This document shows, one piece after another, positions 26,084 through 34,182 of a stretch of DNA of 64,000 bases (positions are counted from its first letter, which is position 1; every line of letters begins with the position of its first letter). The notes below the pieces were generated by a model. That model was not told where the DNA came from, ran no database searches, and saw only the letters and a list, made by a program, of their open reading frames with translations. The stretch comes from Planococcus ruber (GTDB taxonomy: Bacteria > Bacillota > Bacilli > Bacillales_A > Planococcaceae): the NCBI RefSeq assembly GCF_022819085.1, contig NZ_JALHAG010000011.1, forward strand, positions 124,001 through 188,000. The letters run 5' to 3'. The translations under genes and the position numbers were made by a program.

Positions 26084-27160
26084 TTATTCCGTTTTACAAA
26101 GCGCTTCTGCCTGTTTCATGATGGAATCGATAATTTCCTTGGCGCTTTGGCCATCCTCCAGCATCCGGGTCGTTTGCCCAGCCCATAAAGACATAAACTC
26201 ACTATTTCCTTGCTGTGCCGCTGCCGCGCGAATATCTTTTGTGACGGTATTTTGGGAAGGAAACGTCAAGGGTGCGATTCCTGCTTCTTCGAACTCGGTG
26301 ATAAATCGGTTTCGCAGCCCTCTTGCCGGCCTGCCGGAGAAGCTTTTTGTGATTACGGTGCTTTCTTCCGTGCTTTCGGCGACCGCCTGTTTATGGGAGC
26401 TGGACGCACCGGATTCAGCTGCCAGCAAAAACCGGGTTCCCATCTGGACGCCTTTCGCTCCCAGTGCGAGCGAAGCGATAAGTCCTCTGCCATCCGCAAT
26501 TCCTCCCGCTGCAATCACCGGCACTTTCACTGCATCGACGATTTGAGGCACCAAGGATATCGTCCCGACCAACGCACCCATCGGATGTTCTTCAAGTGAA
26601 AAGGTGCCTCTATGCCCGCCCGCTTCACTGCCTTGGGCAACGATGGCATCGACTCCTGCTTGTTCCGCTTCGATCGCTTCTCTTACCGTCGTGGCCATCG
26701 CAATTAATCGGATTCCCTGTTCTTTCGCCATGATCGTTTGTTCAGTTGGCAAGCATCCGAACGCTGTACTGATAATCGGCACCTGAAGCTCCAGGCAAAT
26801 GTCGAATTGCTGCCGGCTCCAATTCGGTGAAGCATATGCCGCAGGAATTTCTTCGATTCCCAATTCCTTTCGAAAAGGATTTAAAGCTTGCTGCACTTCA
26901 GCGAGACGGCTATAATCGTCTTCTGAGCTTTCCGAGAAAATATTCACCGCAAACGGTTGGCTGGTCCGTTCTTTTATTTGTCGAATGGCTTTTCGCAAAT
27001 CCTCCGGAGTGAGATAGGCAGCTCCCAAAGTTCCAAGCCCGCCTGCCTCACAGACAGCCGCAACCAATTCTGCCGTTGTCGGCCCTCCTGCCATCCCCGC
27101 TTGAATGATGGGGTATCGTATGTTGAACAGTTTGCATATATCGGTTTTCCATGTGAGCAT
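26084..27160 (-). CDS. nitronate monooxygenase-family flavoprotein
   Basis: 358 residues, a TIM barrel of the NPD/2-nitropropane dioxygenase family. FMN-binding features are PIIQAGMAGGPTTAELVAAVCEAGGLGTLGAAYL, GVDAIVAQGSEAGGHRGTF (the H of GGH is catalytic in the family), PVIAAGGIADGRG and GAKGVQMGTRFL. It oxidises alkyl nitronates such as propionate 3-nitronate, a detoxification role. SD AAGGAGG lies eight bases before ATG. Monocistronic. Confidence 0.9.
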   Translation of the reverse strand: MLTWKTDICKLFNIRYPIIQAGMAGGPTTAELVAAVCEAGGLGTLGAAYLTPEDLRKAIRQIKERTSQPFAVNIFSESSEDDYSRLAEVQQALNPFRKELGIEEIPAAYASPNWSRQQFDICLELQVPIISTAFGCLPTEQTIMAKEQGIRLIAMATTVREAIEAEQAGVDAIVAQGSEAGGHRGTFSLEEHPMGALVGTISLVPQIVDAVKVPVIAAGGIADGRGLIASLALGAKGVQMGTRFLLAAESGASSSHKQAVAESTEESTVITKSFSGRPARGLRNRFITEFEEAGIAPLTFPSQNTVTKDIRAAAAQQGNSEFMSLWAGQTTRMLEDGQSAKEIIDSIMKQAEALCKTE

Positions 27161-27290
27161 ACTTTTGCCTCCTTGCGGTTTCCCGATTTTCGAAACCTTG
27201 TTTAACTTACATTATGGCGCAAACGGGAACTTTTCAACAGAAAATACGTTAAAGATTACTAAGAAGCAACAAAAGAAAGCGGGGGTTATT

Positions 27291-27578
27291 ATGAAAGGGT
27301 TTCTTTCCCTTTTAGGCATCACTTTAATCGTCGGGGCATTTGGACTGATCCTCTTATCTTTCTACGGCAATCCATTGGAAGAAATGAATAGCCAGGAAAG
27401 AATGTACGCATATATGGAAACACGTGAAAATCATTCCACGGACCATCATACGATTCAAGACCTAAGTGAACTGGAAACAAGTTCTGTTGCTGAGGCGGCT
27501 CCGTTAAAAGCGATGGCCAAAAGCGAGGAGCCAAGCTATATCAATCTCGCTGAAAGCTGCGGCCAGGCAGCTCCTTGA
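27291..27578 (+). CDS. small single-span membrane or secreted protein, unknown
   Basis: 95 residues. N-terminal hydrophobic segment (FLSLLGITLIVGAFGLILLSFY, 4-25), then a hydrophilic region with MNSQERMYAYMETRENHSTDHHT. No lipobox. No family recognised. GGGGG stands five bases before the ATG and a terminator follows. Convergent with the VOC gene. Confidence 0.6.
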   Translation: MKGFLSLLGITLIVGAFGLILLSFYGNPLEEMNSQERMYAYMETRENHSTDHHTIQDLSELETSSVAEAAPLKAMAKSEEPSYINLAESCGQAAP

Positions 27579-27588
27579 AGAAAAAAAC

Positions 27589-27616
27589 AAGCCGACTCTT
27601 CTAAATGAGTCGGCTT
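27589..27616. terminator. bidirectional terminator
   Basis: AAGCCGACTC/GAGTCGGCTT with A/T tracts on both sides. Confidence 0.9.
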
Positions 27617-27624
27617 TCTTTGAT

Positions 27625-28476
27625 TTAAACGACTAAACGGATCCAATTTCCTGCTGGATCCTGGGTTTCCATATAATCTCCGCGATCCTCCACTTTTGCT
27701 CCCAATTGATGAAGGCGTTCAGCAACTTCTGCTTGCTTCGCCTCATCTGCCATCACCAATGTGTAATAATGCAGGCCTGCGGTCTTTTCAGGAAGCGCCG
27801 GAATTCCAACGCCGTTCCATACGTTCACGCCGATATGGTGGTGATATTTTTGGTCTCCTAAGAACATCGCTTGCGCTCCCATTGAAGTCAGCACTTCAAA
27901 TCCCAGTCCATCGACGTAGAATTTTTGTGTCTCTGCCATATTCGAAATATGGAGGTGGATGTGCCCCATGACCGTATCCGCTGGCATGCCCATCCATGCT
28001 TCCCCTGAATCGGCGGCTGCTTGCACGACGCCTTGGGCATCTAAAGGATCCACTGCCATTTTGACCTCTTTTCCGTCCCAGTCCCATTGTTCCGGTTCAC
28101 GGTCCCGGTAAATTTCAATCCCATTGCCTTCCGGATCCGATAAATACAACGCTTCACTTACCAAGTGATCCGATGAACCGAGGCGAATTCCGTTATTGTG
28201 GAGATGGATCAAAATTTTCCCCAACTCTTTTCGGCTTGGCAAAAGAATCGCGAAATGATATAAACCGGCGTAGCGGCCCGTTTTCGGTTCCACTCCTTCA
28301 AAAGTTTCCAAATTCAATAAAGTTTTCCCTTGTACGCCTAATGCTGCCTTCGCATCGCTTTTAGAAAGCAATTCAAAACCGATTGTTTCTGTATAAAATT
28401 GGACCATTCCTTCCAGATCCATTACTTTTAATCCGACTTCGCCCACGTAAGTGACCGGCTTTTGATGAAAGTTCAT
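27625..28476 (-). CDS. catE: VOC-family extradiol dioxygenase-like protein (CatE-like)
   Basis: 283 residues with two VOC modules: VTYVGEVGLKVMDLEGMVQFYTETIGFELL with YHFAILLP and GNGIEIYRD, and MGHIHLHISNMAETQKFYVDGLGFEVL with HHIGVNVWNG and AGNWIRLVV. This length and the HxH and E metal ligands match Bacillus catechol-2,3-dioxygenase CatE, which cleaves catechols and thereby removes quinone precursors. The divergent HxlR regulator with Cys 7 is the same arrangement as catechol/quinone-responsive genes there. A different substrate is possible. Confidence 0.75.
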   Translation of the reverse strand: MNFHQKPVTYVGEVGLKVMDLEGMVQFYTETIGFELLSKSDAKAALGVQGKTLLNLETFEGVEPKTGRYAGLYHFAILLPSRKELGKILIHLHNNGIRLGSSDHLVSEALYLSDPEGNGIEIYRDREPEQWDWDGKEVKMAVDPLDAQGVVQAAADSGEAWMGMPADTVMGHIHLHISNMAETQKFYVDGLGFEVLTSMGAQAMFLGDQKYHHHIGVNVWNGVGIPALPEKTAGLHYYTLVMADEAKQAEVAERLHQLGAKVEDRGDYMETQDPAGNWIRLVV

Positions 28477-28496
28477 GCACTATCCCTCTTTCTTTA

Positions 28497-28549
28497 GTTA
28501 CTTTATGTAACCAATTATATAAATGGAACAAATATATGTCAAGTAACTT
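28497..28549. promoter_or_regulatory. candidate operator between catE and its HxlR regulator
   Basis: A perfect inverted repeat GTTAC-TTTAT-GTAAC (28497-28511), plus AAGTAACTT (28541-28549), lies in the divergent intergenic space; binding by the neighbouring HxlR protein is inference. Confidence 0.5.
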
Positions 28550-28604
28550 AATTCTTTTGCTCCACAGAGTAAATATGCTATGATAAAACAAAGGAGTGAT
28601 TGAT

Positions 28605-28928
28605 ATGGATACTGCTATTATTTGTCCACGGTTTGAAAGTGCGATTTCTCTTTTAAGCCAACGCTGGACCGGCTTGATCATTTATCAACTTTTATCAGGG
28701 CCTCAACGATTCAGCCATTTAACGGATGTGATCGGCATTAGCGGCCGCCTCCTATCCGAACGCTTAAAAAATTTAGAAGCACAAGGAATTGTGACGCGCA
28801 CTGTCTATCCGGAAACGCCAGTACGGATTGAATATGAGTTGACTGAAAAAGGATTTTCATTAAAACCGGTCATGGATGAAATCCAAAACTGGTCTCAAGT
28901 CTGGATCGACCCTATTGAGACTAAATAA
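28605..28928 (+). CDS. HxlR/DUF24-family regulator (YodB/CatR-like, Cys 7)
   Basis: 107 residues. Winged helix: SLLSQRWTGLIIYQLLSGPQRFSHLTDVIGISGRLLSERLKNLEAQGIV. The N-terminus MDTAIICPRFES places a cysteine at residue 7, as in the quinone and diamide sensors YodB and CatR of Bacillus subtilis, where thiol modification releases the DNA. The start is the ATG eight bases after AAGGAG. Divergent from the VOC dioxygenase gene, its likely target. Confidence 0.82.
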   Translation: MDTAIICPRFESAISLLSQRWTGLIIYQLLSGPQRFSHLTDVIGISGRLLSERLKNLEAQGIVTRTVYPETPVRIEYELTEKGFSLKPVMDEIQNWSQVWIDPIETK

Positions 28929-28959
28929 AACAGCTTATCCTTTCAGCGGATAAGCTGTT
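28929..28959. terminator. bidirectional terminator
   Basis: AACAGCTTATCC/GGATAAGCTGTT with flanking A/T runs. Confidence 0.9.
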
Positions 28960-28979
28960 TTATTTTTGTTCGTTTCTTC

Positions 28980-30620
28980 TTATTTTCCTGCCACACTGAT
29001 GGCATTCTTTTTTTCACGGGCAAAAGAGTAGCTTCCGTCAAACCGTTCCATTGTCTGGTCATGGATCCAATAAGTGACCGGGAAAATTTTATCCAGGAAA
29101 TAGCGGTCATGGGAGACCGATATAAGGGTCCCCGGAAACTCGGCAAGGGCTTCTTCCATCACTTCTTTTGCTTCCAAGTCCAAATGATTGGTCGGTTCAT
29201 CCAAAATCAATAGATTGTGGTTCATATGCATCAGCTGCGCCAATCTCAGGCGCATTCTTTCTCCCCCGCTCAGTTGGCGAACTGGCTGAAAGACCATATT
29301 GCCAAAGAATAGAAACTTTGCCAGCATCGGACGCGCATCGTATTCAGAAACGGCAATAGCATCCCGGAACTCTTCGATTACTGTCCGATTGTTGTCCATT
29401 TCAAGCGTATGCTGGGAAAGGTAGCCGATCGATACACTGCTGCCAAGTTTGATTTCTCCTGCATCCGGTTCGCCTTTTCCAAGAATCATATTCAACAGCG
29501 TAGATTTCCCCGTGCCGTTCGAGCCGACAATCGCCACTCGTTCACCAAAACGGATATGCATGTTGACGTCTTGGAACAGCGTTCTTTCTCCAAACTCTTT
29601 CCAGACCTCTTCAACGCGCACCACATCTTTGCCGCTTCGCTCGGCCATCTGAAAACCAAGCGCCATCTGCTTTTTCGCGAGCACTGGCCGGTCAAGCAAT
29701 TCGATGCGGGCAATTGCCTTTTCTATGCTCTTCGCTTGCCTGTGCATGCCGGCATTCGGCGGATTCGCGCGATTTGCCCATTCTTTCAACCGCTTCACCG
29801 TATCTTTCATTTTTTTGATCCTTTTCTGCTGGTCCTGATACTGTTGAAACTCGATCAATAATCGGGCTTCCCGCTCTTTGACGTAGGCCGAATAATTTCC
29901 TTTGTATTGAATGAGGTCTCCCTGATCCAATTCCCAAATGTGGGTGACGGCTTCATCCAGGAAATAGCGGTCATGCGACACGAGTACAATGGTGCCTTTG
30001 TAGTGGCTAATAAATGCACCGAGCCATTCAATCGCTTCTAAGTCCAGATGGTTCGTCGGTTCATCGAGAAGCAAAAGGTCCGGCTCTTGCAGCAGTAATT
30101 TTGCCAAACCGACTTTCGTCCGTTCGCCTCCGCTTAAATGGCCCCAAGCTTCAAATTTCAAAGCTTTGATCTTCAATCCATTCAACACTTGGTCAATGCG
30201 AGCTTCAATTTCATATCCTCCGCGTTGGATAAAATCCTCTTGAACTGTGCCGTAGCGGGCAAGCAAACGCTCCATTTCTTCCGGGGCAGCCGTGGCCATT
30301 TGCATTTCCATCGCTTCCAGTGTTCCCTGAATTCGGACAAGGTCAGAAAAAGCCGTCTTTAATAGGTCCGCAACCGTCCAATCATCCGGCTCCTCCGGTG
30401 ACTGTTTTAACAATCCAATCCGGCAGCCTTTCTTCCAAGTGACTGAGCCTTCCGACGGCTGCAATTCTCCCGCCAATATATTTAATAGGGAGGTCTTCCC
30501 TTCCCCATTGCGTCCAACCAATCCGATTCGTTGGCCTTCCGCTATATCTCCCTTAATCTGGTTAAATAATTTTTGTGTCGCAAAATGGCACATAATTTGT
30601 TGGAATTGGCTAATAATCAT
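28980..30620 (-). CDS. ABC-F ATPase (translation factor or antibiotic-resistance type)
   Basis: 546 residues, two ATPase domains and no membrane segments. Walker A GRNGEGKTSL and GSNGTGKSTL; signatures LSGGERTKVGLAKLL and LSGGERMRLRLAQLM; Walker B LLLLDEPTNHLDLEA and LLILDEPTNHLDLEA. The linker (~220-300) is rich in Arg/Lys (YVKEREARLLIEFQQYQDQQKRIKKMKD), the P-site tRNA interaction motif of ABC-F proteins. They act on the 70S ribosome, either rescuing stalled translation or dislodging antibiotics (Vga, Lsa, VmlR types). The regulated leader upstream favours the antibiotic-protection kind. GGGAGAG lies four bases before the chosen ATG. Confidence 0.85.
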   Translation of the reverse strand: MIISQFQQIMCHFATQKLFNQIKGDIAEGQRIGLVGRNGEGKTSLLNILAGELQPSEGSVTWKKGCRIGLLKQSPEEPDDWTVADLLKTAFSDLVRIQGTLEAMEMQMATAAPEEMERLLARYGTVQEDFIQRGGYEIEARIDQVLNGLKIKALKFEAWGHLSGGERTKVGLAKLLLQEPDLLLLDEPTNHLDLEAIEWLGAFISHYKGTIVLVSHDRYFLDEAVTHIWELDQGDLIQYKGNYSAYVKEREARLLIEFQQYQDQQKRIKKMKDTVKRLKEWANRANPPNAGMHRQAKSIEKAIARIELLDRPVLAKKQMALGFQMAERSGKDVVRVEEVWKEFGERTLFQDVNMHIRFGERVAIVGSNGTGKSTLLNMILGKGEPDAGEIKLGSSVSIGYLSQHTLEMDNNRTVIEEFRDAIAVSEYDARPMLAKFLFFGNMVFQPVRQLSGGERMRLRLAQLMHMNHNLLILDEPTNHLDLEAKEVMEEALAEFPGTLISVSHDRYFLDKIFPVTYWIHDQTMERFDGSYSFAREKKNAISVAGK

Positions 30621-30660
30621 CGTTCTCTCCCTTTCGTTCCGAGAGACGCGCGCATCATAA

Positions 30661-30686
30661 AAAGGCATGCGAAGACGCATGCCTTT
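30661..30686 (-). terminator. leader attenuator hairpin before the ABC-F gene
   Basis: Perfect 11-bp stem AAAGGCATGCG/CGCATGCCTTT, then five T on the minus strand, between the leader peptide and the ABC-F start. The 5' arm CATGCG is complementary to CGCATG in leader codons 8-9, allowing an alternative pairing. Confidence 0.8.
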
Positions 30687-30729
30687 TTACAAAATCCGTT
30701 TGCAGGCAGATGTCTCTCACTGGTTTATT

Positions 30730-30858
30730 TCACTTAGATGCAGTTGTCTGAAAAAAGACAGACTTATCCCGTACAGCTGCTAAAGTGAAAGTAACGCCAT
30801 GCAGAATATAAAGATATTCTTGACATTCTGTCATGCGCTTACCAGTTTGATTCATCAT
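30730..30858 (-). CDS. leader peptide of the ABC-F gene (42 residues)
   Basis: Starts MMNQTGKRMTECQEYLYILH and ends FFQTTASK. An excellent ribosome site AAGGAGGTG precedes the ATG by four bases. It lies between a consensus promoter and the attenuator hairpin. Translation stalling by a ribosome-targeting antibiotic would be expected to change leader pairing; which drug is unknown. Confidence 0.72.
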   Translation of the reverse strand: MMNQTGKRMTECQEYLYILHGVTFTLAAVRDKSVFFQTTASK

Positions 30859-30884
30859 ACCCACCTCCTTCGTTTATTTCTCTT

Positions 30885-30913
30885 ATCATAAGGGAAACGC
30901 AAAAATTCGTCAA
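30885..30913 (-). promoter_or_regulatory. promoter of the ABC-F leader and gene
   Basis: TTGACG (-35) and TATGAT (-10) with a 17-base spacer on the minus strand; the implied leader RNA is about 250 bases. Confidence 0.75.
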
Positions 30914-31019
30914 TAAAAAGTCAGAATCTTTATATTTTATGCGAAAATAAAAGGGTTTTTGGGCATAAATGCGAATTAGATAGGGAAAAGATTTTTAAGA
31001 ACAAGTTGAGAGGAAGGCG

Positions 31020-31346
31020 GTGGAGACTTTGTCAATGTATTCGAGAATGGCTTTTGAAAACGACACAAAAAAAGTCGAAAAAGCATTGAAGAAGTACGAG
31101 GATAAAAAGAACGAAGCGCTCGTTTTGCTCGCTGAAATTGATATGTTCGAAAAAATGGATGATGTGAAGGATGCCGAACTGTGGAGAAGGCAGTCGCTGA
31201 AAGAAAAGCTGGTGACGGTCGAACGCCAGCGAAAAGAATTAAAAACCTTAATCACCTCCTATATTGATAAGCATGGCGACCAGGATTTGCAGCGCTATGC
31301 TGAATTATTGGCGGAACTGGAAAAAGACAAGCCGAAGTATTCGTAG
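31020..31346 (+). CDS. small coiled-coil protein, unknown
   Basis: 108 residues, almost wholly helical and charged (MAFENDTKKVEKALKKYEDK, DVKDAELWRRQSLKEKLVTVERQRKEL). No family recognised. GTG start after GAGGAAGG; an ATG 15 bases later is possible. Convergent with the CorA gene. Confidence 0.6.
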   Translation: METLSMYSRMAFENDTKKVEKALKKYEDKKNEALVLLAEIDMFEKMDDVKDAELWRRQSLKEKLVTVERQRKELKTLITSYIDKHGDQDLQRYAELLAELEKDKPKYS

Positions 31347-31350
31347 CAAA

Positions 31351-31388
31351 AAGAGCGGATGGACCAAGTTACCGGCCTATCCGCTCTT
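31351..31388. terminator. bidirectional terminator overlapping the CorA stop
   Basis: AAGAGCGGAT/ATCCGCTCTT arms; the CorA-like gene ends inside the loop. Confidence 0.85.
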
Positions 31389-32325
31389 TTGTTCGTTCCT
31401 TTTTGCTGCTTAGAGATTTCAGAATATCGCCTGTCCATCCGCGTTTTCGCAGGTACCAATACATGAAGAGTGTAGAGCCAATAATTAGTAGGATGGACGC
31501 TAAATAACTGTACTTCCATTTGAGCTCCGGCATATGGTCGAAATTCATCCCCCATAAAGCGCCAAACGCCATAACCGGTGTAAATAAAGTGGTCAGCACC
31601 GTCAGCGTTTTCATAATTTCATTTCCTCTGTAATTGGCGACAACATTCTCCATATCCACCATGTTGTTGATCTCGTCTTTATACGAATTGATAAGCATTT
31701 GGCAGCGGTCAATCCGCATAGATGTCCGGTTGAATTCGGCTCCCTCCATTACTTCCTTTCCGAACGTTTCAGGAATGGCCATTTTGATCTCCCGGAACCC
31801 GAGAATTAAATTTTTCCACAGCAAAATGCGGTGCCTCAGCGTTTCAATTTTGTTCAACGTGTCGCGGTCGTTCTTTTCCCGGATCTCCCATAGCAGATTG
31901 CGCAATTGCTCTTCGAATACATCGATTTTATGTAGGATGGAGCTAACCATATGCCCTAAAATGATCATCATCAGCTCAACGGCAGATGCGGCGGATTCCA
32001 TCTGCTCAAGCAGCGGCTCTTTCCTTAAATCTTCGTCTGATTCAAAATCCAATTTGCTGGTCAGCAGAAAATCGTTGGACAAGAAAAAATGAAAAGCCTG
32101 GATGTCATGCTTTTTCTCAGCATTTTGGCGGTAAATAAGCGATCCCCATATGACCTCGGATCCCGGAACCGCCGTTTCCATATGCAAAATGTTGACCGTT
32201 AAGTTTTGGGAATCCTGGATCCAGCTTCGCATTTTATGGCTATTCGGCAAATGCTGTTGAAATTCTTCGTCCGTAATATTTCTTTCCTCTTTCCAAATGG
32301 CATGTTTGAAATGATATTGAGGCAC
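31369..32325 (-). CDS. CorA-like divalent cation channel
   Basis: 318 residues. Long cytosolic N-domain with coiled-coil (SILHKIDVFEEQLRNLLWEIREKND), then two C-terminal spans. The pore motif GMN is in AFGALWGMNFDHMPEL, followed by the second span and a basic tail. CorA proteins import Mg2+ (some Co2+, Ni2+ or Zn2+) as pentamers. SD GGAGGGG in front of the ATG. Not linked to other ion genes. Confidence 0.88.
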   Translation of the reverse strand: MPQYHFKHAIWKEERNITDEEFQQHLPNSHKMRSWIQDSQNLTVNILHMETAVPGSEVIWGSLIYRQNAEKKHDIQAFHFFLSNDFLLTSKLDFESDEDLRKEPLLEQMESAASAVELMMIILGHMVSSILHKIDVFEEQLRNLLWEIREKNDRDTLNKIETLRHRILLWKNLILGFREIKMAIPETFGKEVMEGAEFNRTSMRIDRCQMLINSYKDEINNMVDMENVVANYRGNEIMKTLTVLTTLFTPVMAFGALWGMNFDHMPELKWKYSYLASILLIIGSTLFMYWYLRKRGWTGDILKSLSSKKERTKERIGR

Positions 32326-32360
32326 TCAAACCCCTCCTTGGCATTTTCACTATATGAAAA

Positions 32361-32382
32361 AACAAGCCAGTTTCGGCTTGTT
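32361..32382 (-). terminator. terminator of the 55-residue gene
   Basis: AACAAGCC/GGCTTGTT stem with T run on the minus strand. Confidence 0.8.
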
Positions 32383-32549
32383 CAATCTTTTTCGCTCGTA
32401 TGGTCTCTGTATTTTTCATTTGAATTTTCTTCGTATTCCAAGTCTCGGTCAGGCATCGGGTCTAGGGTTTTTTCATCTGGCATATTTCGGCGCGGTTCCA
32501 CTTCCGGAAGCAATTCTTCCCCTTCATGGTCTTGCTTATCCTTTTTCAT
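32382..32549 (-). CDS. small acidic hydrophilic protein (55 residues)
   Basis: Begins MKKDKQDHEGEELLPEVEPRR and ends YRDHTSEKD; no hydrophobic stretch, highly charged, disorder-like. GGAGGG precedes the ATG by six bases and a terminator follows the stop. I do not recognise it; such proteins are common and species-restricted in this family. Confidence 0.65.
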   Translation of the reverse strand: MKKDKQDHEGEELLPEVEPRRNMPDEKTLDPMPDRDLEYEENSNEKYRDHTSEKD

Positions 32550-32599
32550 AACCATCCCTCCCTACTCCTGTAAATACCCCTTCCGTTGCTTTCTAATCC

Positions 32600-33739
32600 T
32601 CAATTAAGCGGGACGAATCCTGTCTCTTCTACTAGCTTTTGCCCTTCAGCTGACAGAATCCATTCCAGAAATGGCTCGACATTCGGATTTTCGCTGCCGG
32701 CAGTCACCGCATAAAATTCCGAAGCTAGCGGATAGTCGCCTGAGCGGATATTTTCGCGGCTTGGTTCAATGCCATCAATCGACAACAGCTTGATTTTATC
32801 GTTTTTGACCATTTCCGTGGAATAAAACCGGAACGTATAGCCCAGCGCGTTTTTATAGTTCCGATAGCTGGCCACTTCTTCAATAACGCCGCCCATCCCG
32901 CCCGTCAGGTCTTCCGTCTCAGGTTTTTCAATTTTCGCATCTCCCATAAATTTGATGAACATGGTTTGGCTGCCGCTGTCTTCCGGACGCTGGAACGGCC
33001 TGATTTCATGGTTCTTCCCGCCGACTTCTTTCCAACTTTCAATCTCCCCGGAATAGATGCCGCGAATCTCTTCAGTCGACAAATCATTTATTTTATTGCG
33101 GGAATTCACGAAGAACACGAAAGCTTCACGTCCAATCGGCGTTAACTTCAGCTCCACACCCGCTTCTTGCGCTTCCTGCAGCTGGCCGCTTGAAGGTTCT
33201 GCAGCGAAAATAATATCGGCATTCCCTTTAATGAGGCGGCTATAAGCAGAAGGAGTGGTCGTCGTAGCAACCGGCCCCCGGTAAGGCTCATACACCCCTT
33301 CTGGATAAGTCGCTTCAGCGAATGCGGCAAATAACGGATAAAGCGCCGTTGCACCGTCTAGAATTGGAAGTTCGCCTTCAATGGCAAACGAAGCTTTGCT
33401 GTCCAGCCTAGCCAGTTTCTCATTTCCTTGAAACGGTTCATAAACAAAAAGGTCCACTTCCGAATCGTTGACTTTCGCAAAGCTTTCTTTGTAGTAATAA
33501 GGGGCCGCAAACCCGATCCCTACAAGCATACATATCGCTATCCAGATCGCCGTTTTCTTGCCGTTGCGGCGTTCTAAGATATAGATAAGCAGTATCATCA
33601 TCGAAACAAGGACCGCTCCTAAAGTTACGAGCAGCCCCTCTTCTGCGGTATTAAAGACGTATAAGCCGCCAAAAACAAAAACCGCCAACATGCCGGCAAT
33701 GCCCAATAAAGTAATCAGTGTTTTTACAAAAGCGTTCAT
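32600..33739 (-). CDS. PstS-like phosphate-binding protein with three membrane spans
   Basis: 379 residues. Three N-terminal spans (about 5-27, 33-53, 63-83) instead of a signal peptide or lipobox, then a PBP-like domain: GELPILDGATALYPLFAAFAEATYP, IKGNADIIFAAEPSSGQ, PIGREAFVFFVNSRN, LSTEEIRGIYSGEIESWKEVGG, EDSGSQTMFIKFMG. These are PstS motifs for phosphate binding. No pstCAB genes are adjacent, so it might be a phosphate sensor or accessory binder. ATG chosen five bases after GGAG; it lies downstream of the Nudix gene. Confidence 0.8.
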   Translation of the reverse strand: MNAFVKTLITLLGIAGMLAVFVFGGLYVFNTAEEGLLVTLGAVLVSMMILLIYILERRNGKKTAIWIAICMLVGIGFAAPYYYKESFAKVNDSEVDLFVYEPFQGNEKLARLDSKASFAIEGELPILDGATALYPLFAAFAEATYPEGVYEPYRGPVATTTTPSAYSRLIKGNADIIFAAEPSSGQLQEAQEAGVELKLTPIGREAFVFFVNSRNKINDLSTEEIRGIYSGEIESWKEVGGKNHEIRPFQRPEDSGSQTMFIKFMGDAKIEKPETEDLTGGMGGVIEEVASYRNYKNALGYTFRFYSTEMVKNDKIKLLSIDGIEPSRENIRSGDYPLASEFYAVTAGSENPNVEPFLEWILSAEGQKLVEETGFVPLN

Positions 33740-33768
33740 GCAATCTCCTAACATTCTTCGTATTTTGG

Positions 33769-34182
33769 CTATTGCCCAATCAACGATTCAAACAATTCCT
33801 GGTCGTCGGGATAAGCCATATCCAGTTCTGCCAGTCCAGCAATCGGTTTCCAGGCGACTTCCTGAATCCACGGATCGTTTTCATCTACGTGGATCTCACC
33901 TCCGATGATTTCCACTCGGAAATAATGCACTTCAAATAAGACAGCGGAATTCTCGTATTCGCCGTTTCTCACTTTCAGTTCTTCCTGGACCATAACCTGG
34001 AGTCCGGTTTCTTCAAAAAACTCCCGTTTGCAGCAGCCTTGGAGGCTTTCTCCTGCTTCGAGTCCTGCTGCCGGCACTGACCATCTTTTATCTTCATCAG
34101 GCGGCCCTTGGAGAACCAGCAAAACTTCTTGCTTGTCGTTTATACAGACGCCTGCTGCACCTTTCCAGTTCGCCATTTCCAT
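33769..34182 (-). CDS. NUDIX hydrolase
   Basis: 137 residues. Nudix box GLEAGESLQGCCKREFFEETGLQV (about 42-65) with all metal-binding glutamates; beta-strand core on either side. Members hydrolyse nucleoside diphosphates linked to other moieties; no substrate evident. Its ATG overlaps the stop of the GrpB gene (TAATG), so the pair is coupled. Confidence 0.88.
   Translation of the reverse strand: MEMANWKGAAGVCINDKQEVLLVLQGPPDEDKRWSVPAAGLEAGESLQGCCKREFFEETGLQVMVQEELKVRNGEYENSAVLFEVHYFRVEIIGGEIHVDENDPWIQEVAWKPIAGLAELDMAYPDDQELFESLIGQ

Noticed and set aside
30620-30913. T-box riboswitch ahead of the ABC-F gene
   Set aside because: No T-box sequence or specifier stem; a translated leader and single terminator explain the layout.
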